A stretch of DNA of 50,152 bases from Verrucomicrobiota bacterium. Lineage in GTDB: Bacteria; Verrucomicrobiota; Verrucomicrobiia; Verrucomicrobiales; DEV007. Below, piece after piece: positions 8,401 to 16,259 of this stretch; within the stretch, counting starts at the first letter, position 1; every line of letters starts with the position of its first letter. Below the pieces are notes generated by a model. It searched no databases, had not been told where the DNA came from, and saw only the letters and a list, made by a program, of their open reading frames with translations. The translations under genes were made by a program, and so were the position numbers. Location of the stretch: NCBI GenBank assembly GCA_024277195.1, contig JAJRVS010000195.1, positions 1 through 50,152 of the forward strand. The letters run 5' to 3'.

Positions 8401-8916
8401 ATGTTTGCGCGATTGCTCATTTTGTTTATTACCGTTCCTGTTCTTGAGTTGGTTCTTTTTATGACTCTTGGTAAGAGTATTGGTATTTTCCCTACTTTTG
8501 GAATTATTTTGCTGACAGGTTTTTTGGGAGCTTGGTTGACCCGATTGCAAGGCATGCGCGCATTGCTTAGTTACCAGCAGGCGTTGAATGAAGGGCGTTT
8601 GCCGCATGAGGAGATCATGGATGGTTTAATCATCCTGGTGGCTGGTGCGGTTTTGCTGACACCAGGATTTCTCACCGATGCTGTGGGTTTCTCTTTATTG
8701 ATACCTAGTGTTCGGGCGGTAGTAAAAAAATACTTGGGAAAATATCTAAAAGGAAAAATCCAAGTGGTGGGTGGTGACATGAATATGGATATGAATATGA
8801 ACATGGGCGGCGAACAAGGGGAGAGGGATCGGGTTTTTCCAGAAGCCGGGCGTAATCGCTCACAAGAAGATGTGATCATCGAAGCCGAGGTGGTGGAGGA
8901 GAAGGATGTTGAATAA
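8401..8916 (+). CDS. fxsA: FxsA family cytoplasmic membrane protein
   Basis: A 171-residue membrane protein. The FxsA domain covers residues 1-115, with hydrophobic segments at about 4-22, 27-46 and 73-100; LITVPVLELVLF-type start, GAWLTRLQG and LLTPGFLTDAVGFSLLIP are family patterns. FxsA is known in E. coli for relieving F-plasmid exclusion of phage T7; its normal role is unknown. After the domain there is an acidic tail that contains MNMDMNMNM, coded by a run of near-identical ATGAAT hexamers (about 8779-8807), and ends EAEVVEEKDVE. The hexamer run may vary in length between strains. Confidence 0.9.
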   Translation: MFARLLILFITVPVLELVLFMTLGKSIGIFPTFGIILLTGFLGAWLTRLQGMRALLSYQQALNEGRLPHEEIMDGLIILVAGAVLLTPGFLTDAVGFSLLIPSVRAVVKKYLGKYLKGKIQVVGGDMNMDMNMNMGGEQGERDRVFPEAGRNRSQEDVIIEAEVVEEKDVE

Positions 8917-9064
8917 TGGATATTGAACAAGGAGGGGAGAGGGGGGCGCAGGTAACAAAAATGAGAAGGATGTCTTGATTGTTAAGATAGTGAGTGTTGT
9001 TGTGGTTTGAAATTTTCATGAAAAACCCTTGTTTAATTTTTGGTTTTCAAGTTCATTGTTCAAC

Positions 9065-10078
9065 ATGTTTGATAATCCACTCACTCCCGATCATATTTTG
9101 CAAACCGGCACTGCCTTCTGGGCATCCAAAGCACTGTTGAGCGCGGTTGAAATTGAACTGTTCACTGAATTAGCAAAACAAGCAGAAGATTTGCAAGCTT
9201 TGCAAAACCGCCTTGGATTGCATGAGCGAGGTGCTCAGGATTTCCTTGATACCTTGGTGGCCCTCGGTTTTCTTAATCGAGAAAAAGGCATTTATTCCAA
9301 TGCTCCTGAAACGGATTTGTTTTTGGATAAAAACAAAGAGTCTTACATGGGAGGTATTCTGGAAATGGCCAATAACCGGCTTTACCCGACTTGGGCCCAC
9401 CTCACGACCGCCTTGAAAACCGGGCAACCACAGAGTGAGGAGAAGGATGGCGACGATTTATTCCTCGAATTATATGCGGACCCGGCGAAGTTGAAGGAGT
9501 TCCTTGGAGCGATGACCGGGGTGAGTCGTGGAGCTAATATGACGATGGCGCAACAGTTGCCTTGGTCGGATTATTCCACTTTTGCTGATGTCGGCACCGC
9601 ACAAGGGGATTTGGCTGTGCAGATAGCAAAAGCGCAGCCCCACTTAAAGGGTATGGGTTTTGATCTGCCGCAGGTGGAACCTGTTTTTGAAGATTATGTG
9701 GAAGCTAACAGGCTAAGCAAGAATTTGTCTTTTGTTGGAGGAGATTTTTTCACCGATGACTTGCCCAGGGCGGATGTGATTTTGATGGGGCATATCCTCC
9801 ATGATTGGGATCTGGAGCAGAAAAATGTCTTGATTGCCAAGGCCTGGCAAGCTTTGCCTGAAGGAGGAATGTTTGTTGTTTATGATTCCTTGATCGATGA
9901 TGAGCGGCGGGAAAATACCTTTGGTTTACTGATGAGTCTTAATATGCTGGTTGAAACTCTGGGTGGATTTGATTACACCGGAGCTGATTGTATAGGCTGG
10001 ATGAAAGCTGCCGGGTTTAAGGAAGCCAGAGTCGAGCATTTGCTTGGTCCCGACTTCATGGTGGTGGCGGTGAAGTGA
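9065..10078 (+). CDS. SAM-dependent O-methyltransferase, plant-type/CrtF-like family 2
   Basis: A 337-residue protein. The start at 9065 ([13 protein letters not shown]) is chosen because a winged-helix dimerisation domain (about 1-95) begins right after it. The methyltransferase domain follows (about 155-335) with the SAM site [16 protein letters not shown], the acidic loop MGFDLPQV and the family motif [12 protein letters not shown] (about 242-253). The SAM glycine loop reads GTAQG in place of the usual GGGxG, so binding may be altered. Relatives methylate hydroxyls of carotenoids, phenolics or polyketides. No pigment or polyketide genes lie next to it, so the substrate is unknown. Confidence 0.85.
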   Translation: MFDNPLTPDHILQTGTAFWASKALLSAVEIELFTELAKQAEDLQALQNRLGLHERGAQDFLDTLVALGFLNREKGIYSNAPETDLFLDKNKESYMGGILEMANNRLYPTWAHLTTALKTGQPQSEEKDGDDLFLELYADPAKLKEFLGAMTGVSRGANMTMAQQLPWSDYSTFADVGTAQGDLAVQIAKAQPHLKGMGFDLPQVEPVFEDYVEANRLSKNLSFVGGDFFTDDLPRADVILMGHILHDWDLEQKNVLIAKAWQALPEGGMFVVYDSLIDDERRENTFGLLMSLNMLVETLGGFDYTGADCIGWMKAAGFKEARVEHLLGPDFMVVAVK

Positions 10079-10096
10079 GCTTTGGTGCCAGAATTC

Positions 10097-11449
10097 TTAA
10101 GGTAGCTCTTTCAAGCGAATACGGCGGTATTCCATTTGTCCGCGATCACCCTCAAACCCGATTGGGCCGGTGGCGGGAACTTTGAGCGCGGCTTCGATCA
10201 CTTCACCATTACAGGTGCAGTGGGCCAGGCCGTCTTTGACGGTGATCACCATTTCATTCCAATCCTGGGCTTTGTAATTTTTCAGATCCTTGTAAGGACC
10301 GGCGAGGGGGAAGTCGCGGCATTGCAACTGGGGTTTGCGGATAAAAATACCGCTGTCGGCATTGGGTGTGGCGCGGAATTCGAGTTTGAGGATGAAATTA
10401 TTGGGGAATTCCCGAGTTGTCCACAACTGCTGGATGCGGCGCCCTTCGGCTGGGGTTGTGACGATCAGGCGGCCGTTTTTGGCCACGTAACGTCCATCAT
10501 TGCTGGAAGTTTTTCCATCGAAGGCAATGTCGACTTTAATCAGGGGTCTGACTGGACGCTTGGGGTTGGTTTTTTTAGGTTTGGCAACTTTTGCTGTTGC
10601 GTGAAATCCCCAACCGGTCAGATCCTTGCCGTTGAATAGTGCAGTGAATCCGGGTTCCGGGGTGAAGTCATCGGCTTGTGTTTCGAGAAAGTCATGGGTG
10701 GCGAGGATGGGGCGCAGGGCGGCAGCCCATTTGTGGTAGCCTATTTGATTGGGATGTAGCAGATCGGGAAATTCTTCTTTTTTGGCATTGCCGTTTTCAT
10801 CCGCAAATAGAGCCCAGGTATCGAGGCGCGTGATTTGTGGATCGCCCTTGATGGCGGCTGCATAGAGTTGGTTGATTTTTTTGATTTGATCAGCGGGGCG
10901 TTTTTTGCTTTCCGAGCTGGGGAATACATCGCAGAGAATGATAGGCATGTTTGGGTTGTGCTTTTTGAGAGCGGCAATGATCAGCTTCAGGTTGCCTGTG
11001 ATCACTTCTGCGCTGGCTCCCTCTTCAAGATCGTTGGTGCCGATCAGGATGACCACGCCGGAGGGATTGAGTGAGAGCACGTCTTCTTTTAATCGGATGA
11101 GGACTCCGCGGGTGGTATCACCGCTGATGCCACGGTTGGCGACTTTGACATCACCAAAGCTACCTCCCATATCAGACTTCCACCCCTGGGTAATCGAATC
11201 ACCAAGAAAAACGAGACTTTGCTGATCCTGCTGGATTTCCTGAGACCATGTACCGCGCCTTTTTTGCCACAGTTTTTCGAACCAGGCGTAGCGACGGATT
11301 GGGCCAGCACCGGGTAGCCCTTCGTCACTTGCCGGAATTTGAAATTGATGGGCGGGAACAGCATCTTTTGCTGATCCGGGGAAGGGGGTTCCGAGCAGAT
11401 TTAAAAAAACGACAGAGAGCAGTGACAGGGAGAGGCGGTGAATAGTCAT
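10097..11449 (-). CDS. Secreted SGNH/GDSL esterase fused to a DUF1080 (3-keto-disaccharide hydrolase) domain
   Basis: A 450-residue exported protein. The start at 11449 (MTIHRLSLSLLSVVFLNLLG) gives a clear signal peptide; the longer frame would spoil it. The SGNH domain (about 60-245) shows block I FLGDSITQG, block II NRGISGDTT, block III IGTNDL and block V DLLHPNQIGY, so Ser, Gly, Asn and Asp/His are all present. It resembles platelet-activating-factor acetylhydrolase-like esterases. The C-terminal domain (about 260-450, from FTALFNGKDLTGWGF) is DUF1080, a lectin-like jelly roll found in sugar hydrolases. Esterase plus DUF1080 points to removal of acyl groups from polysaccharides outside the cell. 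The Hint lipoprotein gene lies 56 bases upstream. Confidence 0.93.
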   Translation of the reverse strand: MTIHRLSLSLLSVVFLNLLGTPFPGSAKDAVPAHQFQIPASDEGLPGAGPIRRYAWFEKLWQKRRGTWSQEIQQDQQSLVFLGDSITQGWKSDMGGSFGDVKVANRGISGDTTRGVLIRLKEDVLSLNPSGVVILIGTNDLEEGASAEVITGNLKLIIAALKKHNPNMPIILCDVFPSSESKKRPADQIKKINQLYAAAIKGDPQITRLDTWALFADENGNAKKEEFPDLLHPNQIGYHKWAAALRPILATHDFLETQADDFTPEPGFTALFNGKDLTGWGFHATAKVAKPKKTNPKRPVRPLIKVDIAFDGKTSSNDGRYVAKNGRLIVTTPAEGRRIQQLWTTREFPNNFILKLEFRATPNADSGIFIRKPQLQCRDFPLAGPYKDLKNYKAQDWNEMVITVKDGLAHCTCNGEVIEAALKVPATGPIGFEGDRGQMEYRRIRLKELP

Positions 11450-11505
11450 GGGGGTAGTGTTAAAAATAAAAGAGAAAACCAGGTAGGTCTGCTTGAGAGA
11501 GTATC

Positions 11506-12069
11506 TCAATGACGAGAGGGCTGCTGCCCTTTGCGTGCTGCGTCGAGCATTTCTTCGATCATGCTGTTCACGGGTAGACCGGAAATCCGATAGCCTTCAT
11601 CTTCGGTTAGTAAGTCGTAGGAGCGTATGACTCCATCAAAGCTTTCGATGGATTTGACTTTTTTTTCGTTAATGAGATCGCCAACTTTCACATGCTGGGC
11701 CCGGGTGCCATCGATGCGGTGCATGTCGCAGAGTTGCACCTCGGCGTCGTTTTCAAATTGGATGCGTAGAAAACGCTTGAGCGTGGGGTCTTCGGCATAA
11801 GCGTGGATCTGCAGGACCCGAACGGGTTGTCCGGCAAAACCAATCACCTGATCTCCAGGACGAATCAATTCGATGGCCTTCGGTCCGTTGGGAGTATCGA
11901 TGGGTGTTTTTTCCGGGATGCAGAGGAACATCAATTTGATCGGAGCCAAGCGGAGCGCCAGGGGGATGATGGCCCCGATGGTTTGGCCGATCAGGCTACA
12001 GCCGGTCAGGCCGAGCAGAACCGTAGCTAGCATGAAAAGCTGTAGAGCTAGAATTCTGAAATTACGCAT
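11506..12069 (-). CDS. Hint-domain (intein/hedgehog-like) lipoprotein
   Basis: A 187-residue protein. With the start at 12069 (MRNFRILAL) it has a signal peptide and lipobox GLTGC (lipid Cys24). The rest is one Hint fold: Cys50 in the splice block A MFLCIPEKTPIDTPNG, then RPGDQVIGFAGQPVRVL, block B VQLCDMHRIDG with His117, HVKVGDLI, and the final blocks SYDLLTEDEGYRISG and LPVNSMIEE. The N-terminal Cys and the Asn-Ser of the C-terminal junction (Asn168, Ser169) are kept, but the penultimate His of active inteins is Val here. Only 18 residues follow the junction. It may be an inactive scaffold, or it could cut itself. Its target and role are unknown. Confidence 0.8.
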   Translation of the reverse strand: MRNFRILALQLFMLATVLLGLTGCSLIGQTIGAIIPLALRLAPIKLMFLCIPEKTPIDTPNGPKAIELIRPGDQVIGFAGQPVRVLQIHAYAEDPTLKRFLRIQFENDAEVQLCDMHRIDGTRAQHVKVGDLINEKKVKSIESFDGVIRSYDLLTEDEGYRISGLPVNSMIEEMLDAARKGQQPSRH

Positions 12070-12155
12070 ATGCTTTGTATCTGAATTGATGAAAAAGTTG
12101 TAAGGGCTAGTTGATCTAAAATGCCAAGGGCGACTCTGCCAAGTTTTCTTTTTGC

Positions 12156-12680
12156 TCAGTTGAGACTTTGTTTGGAGATGAGGCTCTCTGCCTGGGCAAA
12201 ATCCAGGTCGAGGTTCCATTCGGCGCGTTGGGTGGCTTGAGTGAGTAATTGACAAAAAGAGTGGAGCAACTGGTCATTCAAATGGAAATCCAACCCAGGG
12301 CCTTTCAACGCATGCATGGAGAGCAGTTGGCCTCCCTGGGGGCCTTTTTTCAGGCTGAGTTTCCCTACTAAGATGGGTTTTTCGCCCAGTGGGTAACTGT
12401 GGCTTTCTTTGAAAGGGGTTTTGAAGTCAGCTTGGGCTACGACTTCATGGTGCTTGAGAGCCATTGAGACGGCCTGGGTGGGTTCACTTTTTTGCTTGTC
12501 TTCGTCGGACAGATTATTTTTCAGAATTTCGAGTAGGGCCTTCCACAGCAAGCGAACGTAGCGGCGGGTCAGCGAGAATCGGTATTCCTGTAAATGTCGC
12601 CCCGAGGATGTGCTCAGGCGGAACAATAGCCGGTCTTGATTCGGATTGTAGGAAAGCTGAAGTTGTTGGATTTGTCCCAT
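12156..12680 (-). CDS. Conserved hypothetical protein (DRLLFRLST / LTRRYVRLLW type)
   Basis: A 174-residue soluble protein with no signal peptide or membrane segment. The N-terminal half has NQDRLLFRLSTSSG and RFSLTRRYVRLLWKAL, a pattern I associate with small uncharacterised proteins in several proteobacterial and verrucomicrobial genomes; I cannot name the family with certainty. The C-terminal half ends in an alternation of helices (QLLTQATQRAEWNLDLDF). It has a good, gap-free frame and sits upstream of the Hint lipoprotein on the same strand (86 bases between). The inverted-repeat element at 12725 lies just before it. No function is proposed. Confidence 0.6.
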   Translation of the reverse strand: MGQIQQLQLSYNPNQDRLLFRLSTSSGRHLQEYRFSLTRRYVRLLWKALLEILKNNLSDEDKQKSEPTQAVSMALKHHEVVAQADFKTPFKESHSYPLGEKPILVGKLSLKKGPQGGQLLSMHALKGPGLDFHLNDQLLHSFCQLLTQATQRAEWNLDLDFAQAESLISKQSLN

Positions 12681-12724
12681 GGGATAAAGAGCTAGGTGCG
12701 GACTAGATGGTTAAGATCTGGAAA

Positions 12725-12821
12725 CACACTACACGACGAAAAAATATTTAACCACTGATTTCACTGATAAACACTGATAAGGAAGAAGGCTTTAAGCTGT
12801 AAAAAAATATCGTGCAGTGTG
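12725..12821. repeat. 97-bp element with 12-base terminal inverted repeats (copy 3)
   Basis: The left end CACACTACACGA (12725-12736) and right end TCGTGCAGTGTG (12810-12821) are inverted repeats matching at 11 of 12 bases. The core holds an A/T tract and AACCACTGATTTCACTGAT with a further CACTGATAAGG unit. It has no open frame. The left end and core recur at 4370-4430. It has the look of a small non-autonomous element or REP-like unit. Confidence 0.6.
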
Positions 12822-12877
12822 ATAGAGAACACACAACCCATTTGAAGGTTGGGGAGCCGAAGCAGTTCTATGTCTGC

Positions 12878-13783
12878 TTAAGGCCAGTATTGGGCGATTT
12901 TTTGGCGTAGAAAAATAGCGCTGCGTTCGAGTTGTTCGATGCCGTCGACGCCGTCCTCGATACTGATCCAGCTTTCCGGGTTGCGTTCGGGACTACCAAA
13001 ACCGGCATCTTTGGCAATTTGAAAAATGGAGTCAAAATCGTTGAGGCCTTGGCCGACTTCACCGTGACACAGGCGTTGGGCGTATCCTTCGGCGCCCATT
13101 TCCTCGGCGCGCAGATCTTCCAAGGAGCCTTCTTTGAGGTAGCGGTCGCTGGCGTGCATGGTGACCACCCTCGGGGCGACGCGGCGCAGCAGCTCGAGCG
13201 GGTCTTCGCCGATGAGGTAGGTATTGGAAGGGTCATAGTTTACTCCGAAGTTAGGGTGGTCAATGCGATTGACGATGTCGCAGAATATGTCCATGGGTTG
13301 GGCAAATTCGGGGAACTTCCAGAAGTCGTCTTTGTAGTGGTTTTCGATAATCAGGGTGACTCCGTTGTCAGCGGCAAAAGGCAGGCATGCCTGGATACAT
13401 TCGATGGTGTAGATGATGCCTTCTTCACGAGTGAGGGAGGGGCGTTTCTGACCGGACAGGACACGGCAATAAGAACCGCCCAGAGTGGAGATCATGCGGA
13501 TCCAGTTTTTTTGTTGCACCACTTGGTCAGCTCGGAACCCACGGTCAGGATGGGTGAAATCAGGGGAGCAACATAACATTGGGATAACCATGCCTTTGTC
13601 TTCGACTTGTTGGCGGAAATCAGGCCAGTTTTGTTCATCCTGCATTTCGAGGAAGCCGGCGTACCATTCGAGGCCGTCGATGTCCAGGCGAGAGGCGATT
13701 TCGATCCACTCGGCGAGTTTCATCGTGCCGTCTTTACAGAGGGCGGTCATGTAGGCTTTGGGGAAAGCGGCAAGTTTGGGCAT
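12878..13783 (-). CDS. Sugar phosphate isomerase/epimerase-like TIM barrel protein (AP endonuclease 2 fold)
   Basis: A 301-residue protein of the xylose-isomerase-like TIM-barrel superfamily. Visible metal-site motifs: IDGLEWYAGF near residue 38, IIENHYKDD (about 146-154) with a metal Glu, NFGVNYDPSNTYL (about 178-190) with the next Asp, VTMHASDR with His, and WISIEDGVDG (about 271-280) with the last Glu. Members convert keto- and aldo-sugars or their phosphates, or open inositol and hydroxypyruvate-type substrates. It is the last gene of the minus-strand sugar cluster headed by the gene at 16260 and lies 75 bases after the SDR gene. The exact substrate cannot be read. Confidence 0.88.
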   Translation of the reverse strand: MPKLAAFPKAYMTALCKDGTMKLAEWIEIASRLDIDGLEWYAGFLEMQDEQNWPDFRQQVEDKGMVIPMLCCSPDFTHPDRGFRADQVVQQKNWIRMISTLGGSYCRVLSGQKRPSLTREEGIIYTIECIQACLPFAADNGVTLIIENHYKDDFWKFPEFAQPMDIFCDIVNRIDHPNFGVNYDPSNTYLIGEDPLELLRRVAPRVVTMHASDRYLKEGSLEDLRAEEMGAEGYAQRLCHGEVGQGLNDFDSIFQIAKDAGFGSPERNPESWISIEDGVDGIEQLERSAIFLRQKIAQYWP

Positions 13784-13858
13784 GGCAAATAAGGAAAAAG
13801 GGGGAGTTTAGAGCAATAGAGCCCGATAAGGCAAGCTTGATCGGGAATAAAATCCCTG

Positions 13859-14641
13859 TCAGCACTTGGCGAGATTACGACCAATGAGCGGGTATTGTTC
13901 GATGTCGAGCACTGATCCGGAGACCGGGCCGGCTTCATCACTGAGAAAATAAACCGCTGCAGAGGCGATCTCATCGGCATCGAAGATGCGTTTGCTGGGT
14001 GCGAAAATGGCGGGCAGGTCAGCTGGCCAGTTTTCGTCCATTCCCTGGTCCTGTTTGCGTTGTTTTTCGTTTTCGGTCAAAATCCAACCGGGGTTGATCT
14101 GGTTGACACGAACTCCGTTTTCGCGGTGCAGGGTATCGCCGAGATTGCGCGTCATCGTCTGCAGGGCTCCTTTTGCCATCGAGTAGGGGAGCAACTCGGG
14201 TTCTCCACAGTAGGCGTTGACCGAGCCAATGTTGACGATGTTGCCCTTGGTTTTTTCGAGGTGCGGTAGTAGAGCTTTGATGAGGAAAAAAGGTGCACGT
14301 GCATTGATGGACATGTAGCGGTCGAATTTTTCTTCATCCGTGTCTTGGATATTTCCGGTGCCAACGATGGCGGCGTTGTTGACCAGCGCATCGATTTTTC
14401 CGAAGGCATCAAGGGTGGCTTGGATGATTTTTTTGGCGGCGTCAGAATCTGCCAGATCCTGGATGAGCGTAGCCGTTCTATTTTTCCCAAGATCAAGTTC
14501 TTGTTGTGTCTGTTCAGCGAGATCGGCTTCGAGTCCGTGGATGAGCACTTGGGCCCCTTCCTTCAGGCAGTATCGAGCGATGGCTTTGCCTATTCCGGTA
14601 GTCGAGCCGGTGACGATGATGGTTTTGTGATTGAGTCTCAT
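13859..14641 (-). CDS. SDR-family NAD(P)-dependent oxidoreductase
   Basis: A 260-residue classical short-chain dehydrogenase. The cofactor loop VTGSTTGIGKAIA (about 10-22), the NNAAI motif in ALVNNAAIVG, the catalytic Ser in IVNIGSVNAY and the YSMAK Tyr-Lys pair (about 153-157) are all present, and INPGWILTEN follows as expected. Such enzymes reduce or oxidise a carbonyl/hydroxyl, here most likely on a sugar or sugar acid given the neighbours: the TIM-barrel isomerase downstream and the dehydrogenase at 15198 upstream. It follows the NlpC-like gene by 15 bases and is thus probably in the same transcript. Confidence 0.93.
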   Translation of the reverse strand: MRLNHKTIIVTGSTTGIGKAIARYCLKEGAQVLIHGLEADLAEQTQQELDLGKNRTATLIQDLADSDAAKKIIQATLDAFGKIDALVNNAAIVGTGNIQDTDEEKFDRYMSINARAPFFLIKALLPHLEKTKGNIVNIGSVNAYCGEPELLPYSMAKGALQTMTRNLGDTLHRENGVRVNQINPGWILTENEKQRKQDQGMDENWPADLPAIFAPSKRIFDADEIASAAVYFLSDEAGPVSGSVLDIEQYPLIGRNLAKC

Positions 14642-14656
14642 AGGAAAAAATGAAGA

Positions 14657-15175
14657 TTAGTGGCTTTTTTTATAAGGGCGGTAGATCTGGTAAGTGCCGG
14701 AAACGATGTGCTTTAAATCGATCACCTCCAGCACCACCTTTTTGACCCCATTGACGTTTTGGTGGGCAAGTTGGATCTGTGAGCCTTTCACGGCGTATAC
14801 GATGGAGGTGTGATTGGGAAAACCAAGTTGTTTCCAGCCGGATTGATTGCCTTTAGTCCATTCAAAACGAGTGGATTGGAATTGGATAATGTCGCCAGCT
14901 AGAACAGCTTCGCCTTTTTTTAAAGGAAAGCCAAATTGGTGGGGGCGTCGCCACAGGCTGTCGGAGAAATCGAGCGCTTGTTGGGCGAGATCCCAACACT
15001 CTCCCCGTCCGACTTTGGTGCCGATGGCCTGTTTGGTGTAAGTGAGAATATCCTTATTGGTGGCGACGTAAGGGGAGGCGGCTTTCTTTTTGATAGAATC
15101 GATAGCAAAGCTGTTTGTTACAAAAAACAAAAACAGTCCGATAAGGGCAGGTGCGGGGATTTTTTTATTAGCCAT
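14657..15175 (-). CDS. Secreted NlpC/P60- or CHAP-like cysteine peptidase-type protein
   Basis: A 172-residue protein with a signal peptide (PALIGLFLFFVTNSFA, cut near residue 24). The mature part has GRGECWDLAQQALD (candidate nucleophile Cys near 59), LAGDIIQFQS, FPNHTSIVYAV (candidate His near 121) and LAHQNVNG (candidate polar third residue near 137). Cys, then a GDI/QF strand, then His-x-x-IV is the order in NlpC/P60 and CHAP amidases, which cut peptidoglycan peptides. The assignment is by pattern only. Its place in the middle of a sugar-metabolism operon is odd, with 15- and 22-base gaps on either side. Confidence 0.6.
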   Translation of the reverse strand: MANKKIPAPALIGLFLFFVTNSFAIDSIKKKAASPYVATNKDILTYTKQAIGTKVGRGECWDLAQQALDFSDSLWRRPHQFGFPLKKGEAVLAGDIIQFQSTRFEWTKGNQSGWKQLGFPNHTSIVYAVKGSQIQLAHQNVNGVKKVVLEVIDLKHIVSGTYQIYRPYKKSH

Positions 15176-15197
15176 GTAATTCTTGGATATGTGTAAT

Positions 15198-16229
15198 CTA
15201 AGGAATTAACACGGATTTGACAACTTCGCCTTGGTGCATTTTTTTAAAAGCGGTGTGCCAGTCTTCTAGTGGCCAGCTGCCACCGATGATCGGTGCAACA
15301 TCGAGTTTTCCAGAGCTTAATAAAGCGAGCGCACGCTCCCAGATAGGCCAGTTGTGCGAGAAGGAGCCTTGCAGGGTGACGTTTTTTTGGATCAGAGGGT
15401 CGAGTGAAAAATCGAGGGGTTTGGGTCCCCATCCGACTTTGGTGATCCAGCCGGCCGGCCGAACGAGGTCGAGGCTGAGTTTCAGGGTAGGCGAAACCCC
15501 GGCGGCATCGATGATCACATCGGCGCCCATGCCATCGCGTTCGTTGGCCCAGTTTTTTGCAGCTTCGTTGCTGGTGAGGGCAGTGCAATTGTAGGATTGT
15601 GCTGCGATGTCGAGGCGGTTGCGATCAGATTCCAAGCCCAAAATGGCCACGTCTGCTCCACGGATGGAGGCGACTGCGGCGCAGAGGATGCCGATGGTTC
15701 CAGGGCCGATGACCAGCACCCGGTCGCCGGGTTCGATACGGCTATTGGTGACAACGGCGCTGTAGGCGACGCAACAGGGTTCGGTGAGGCAGGCCTGTGT
15801 GAGCTGCAGGTTATCTGGCACGCGATGTAGGCAGCGCGCAGGCACGCGTACGTGTTTGGTCATGGCTCCGTTGACTCCATACCCACAACCTTTGCGATCC
15901 GGGTCGAGGTTATAAAGGCCGCGTCGAGTCAGCGGGCTGTCCCCATTGATGATGGCAGCGGTTTCGGAAACCACTCGATCGCCTTCCGACCAAGTGTTTA
16001 CCCGGTCACCGATTTCGACGATGTGGCCGCCGAATTCATGACCGAGCACTACTGGGTAATTCACTGGCCAGGAATGGTTTGAGGTCCACTGATGAAGATC
16101 GGAGCCGCATACTCCGACGGCGGCGACTTCGAGCAAAACATCGTCGTCTCCGATTTTCGGGCGTTTGAGTTCTCTTAGTTCTACACTGCCCGCTTCGGGG
16201 GCAAAATTGATGACAGCTGCTGATGACAT
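15198..16229 (-). CDS. Zinc-type alcohol/polyol dehydrogenase (MDR), structural zinc site lost
   Basis: A 343-residue dehydrogenase similar to sorbitol, threonine or L-gulonate/idonate 5-dehydrogenases. The catalytic zinc residues are present: Cys in VGVCGSDLH, the GHEFGG motif (about 63-68) and Glu in TEPCCVAY. The Rossmann loop VIGPGTIGIL (about 174-183) binds NAD(P). In the lobe that normally carries four structural-zinc cysteines the sequence reads NGDSPLTRRGLYNLDP, with Asn, Ser, Thr and Asp at those places. It would oxidise a secondary alcohol on a sugar or polyol. It sits 30 bases after the synthase/decarboxylase-like gene. Confidence 0.9.
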   Translation of the reverse strand: MSSAAVINFAPEAGSVELRELKRPKIGDDDVLLEVAAVGVCGSDLHQWTSNHSWPVNYPVVLGHEFGGHIVEIGDRVNTWSEGDRVVSETAAIINGDSPLTRRGLYNLDPDRKGCGYGVNGAMTKHVRVPARCLHRVPDNLQLTQACLTEPCCVAYSAVVTNSRIEPGDRVLVIGPGTIGILCAAVASIRGADVAILGLESDRNRLDIAAQSYNCTALTSNEAAKNWANERDGMGADVIIDAAGVSPTLKLSLDLVRPAGWITKVGWGPKPLDFSLDPLIQKNVTLQGSFSHNWPIWERALALLSSGKLDVAPIIGGSWPLEDWHTAFKKMHQGEVVKSVLIP

Positions 16230-16259
16230 GGTCTGTGGTGGTTTTGTGATTTAAAAAAC

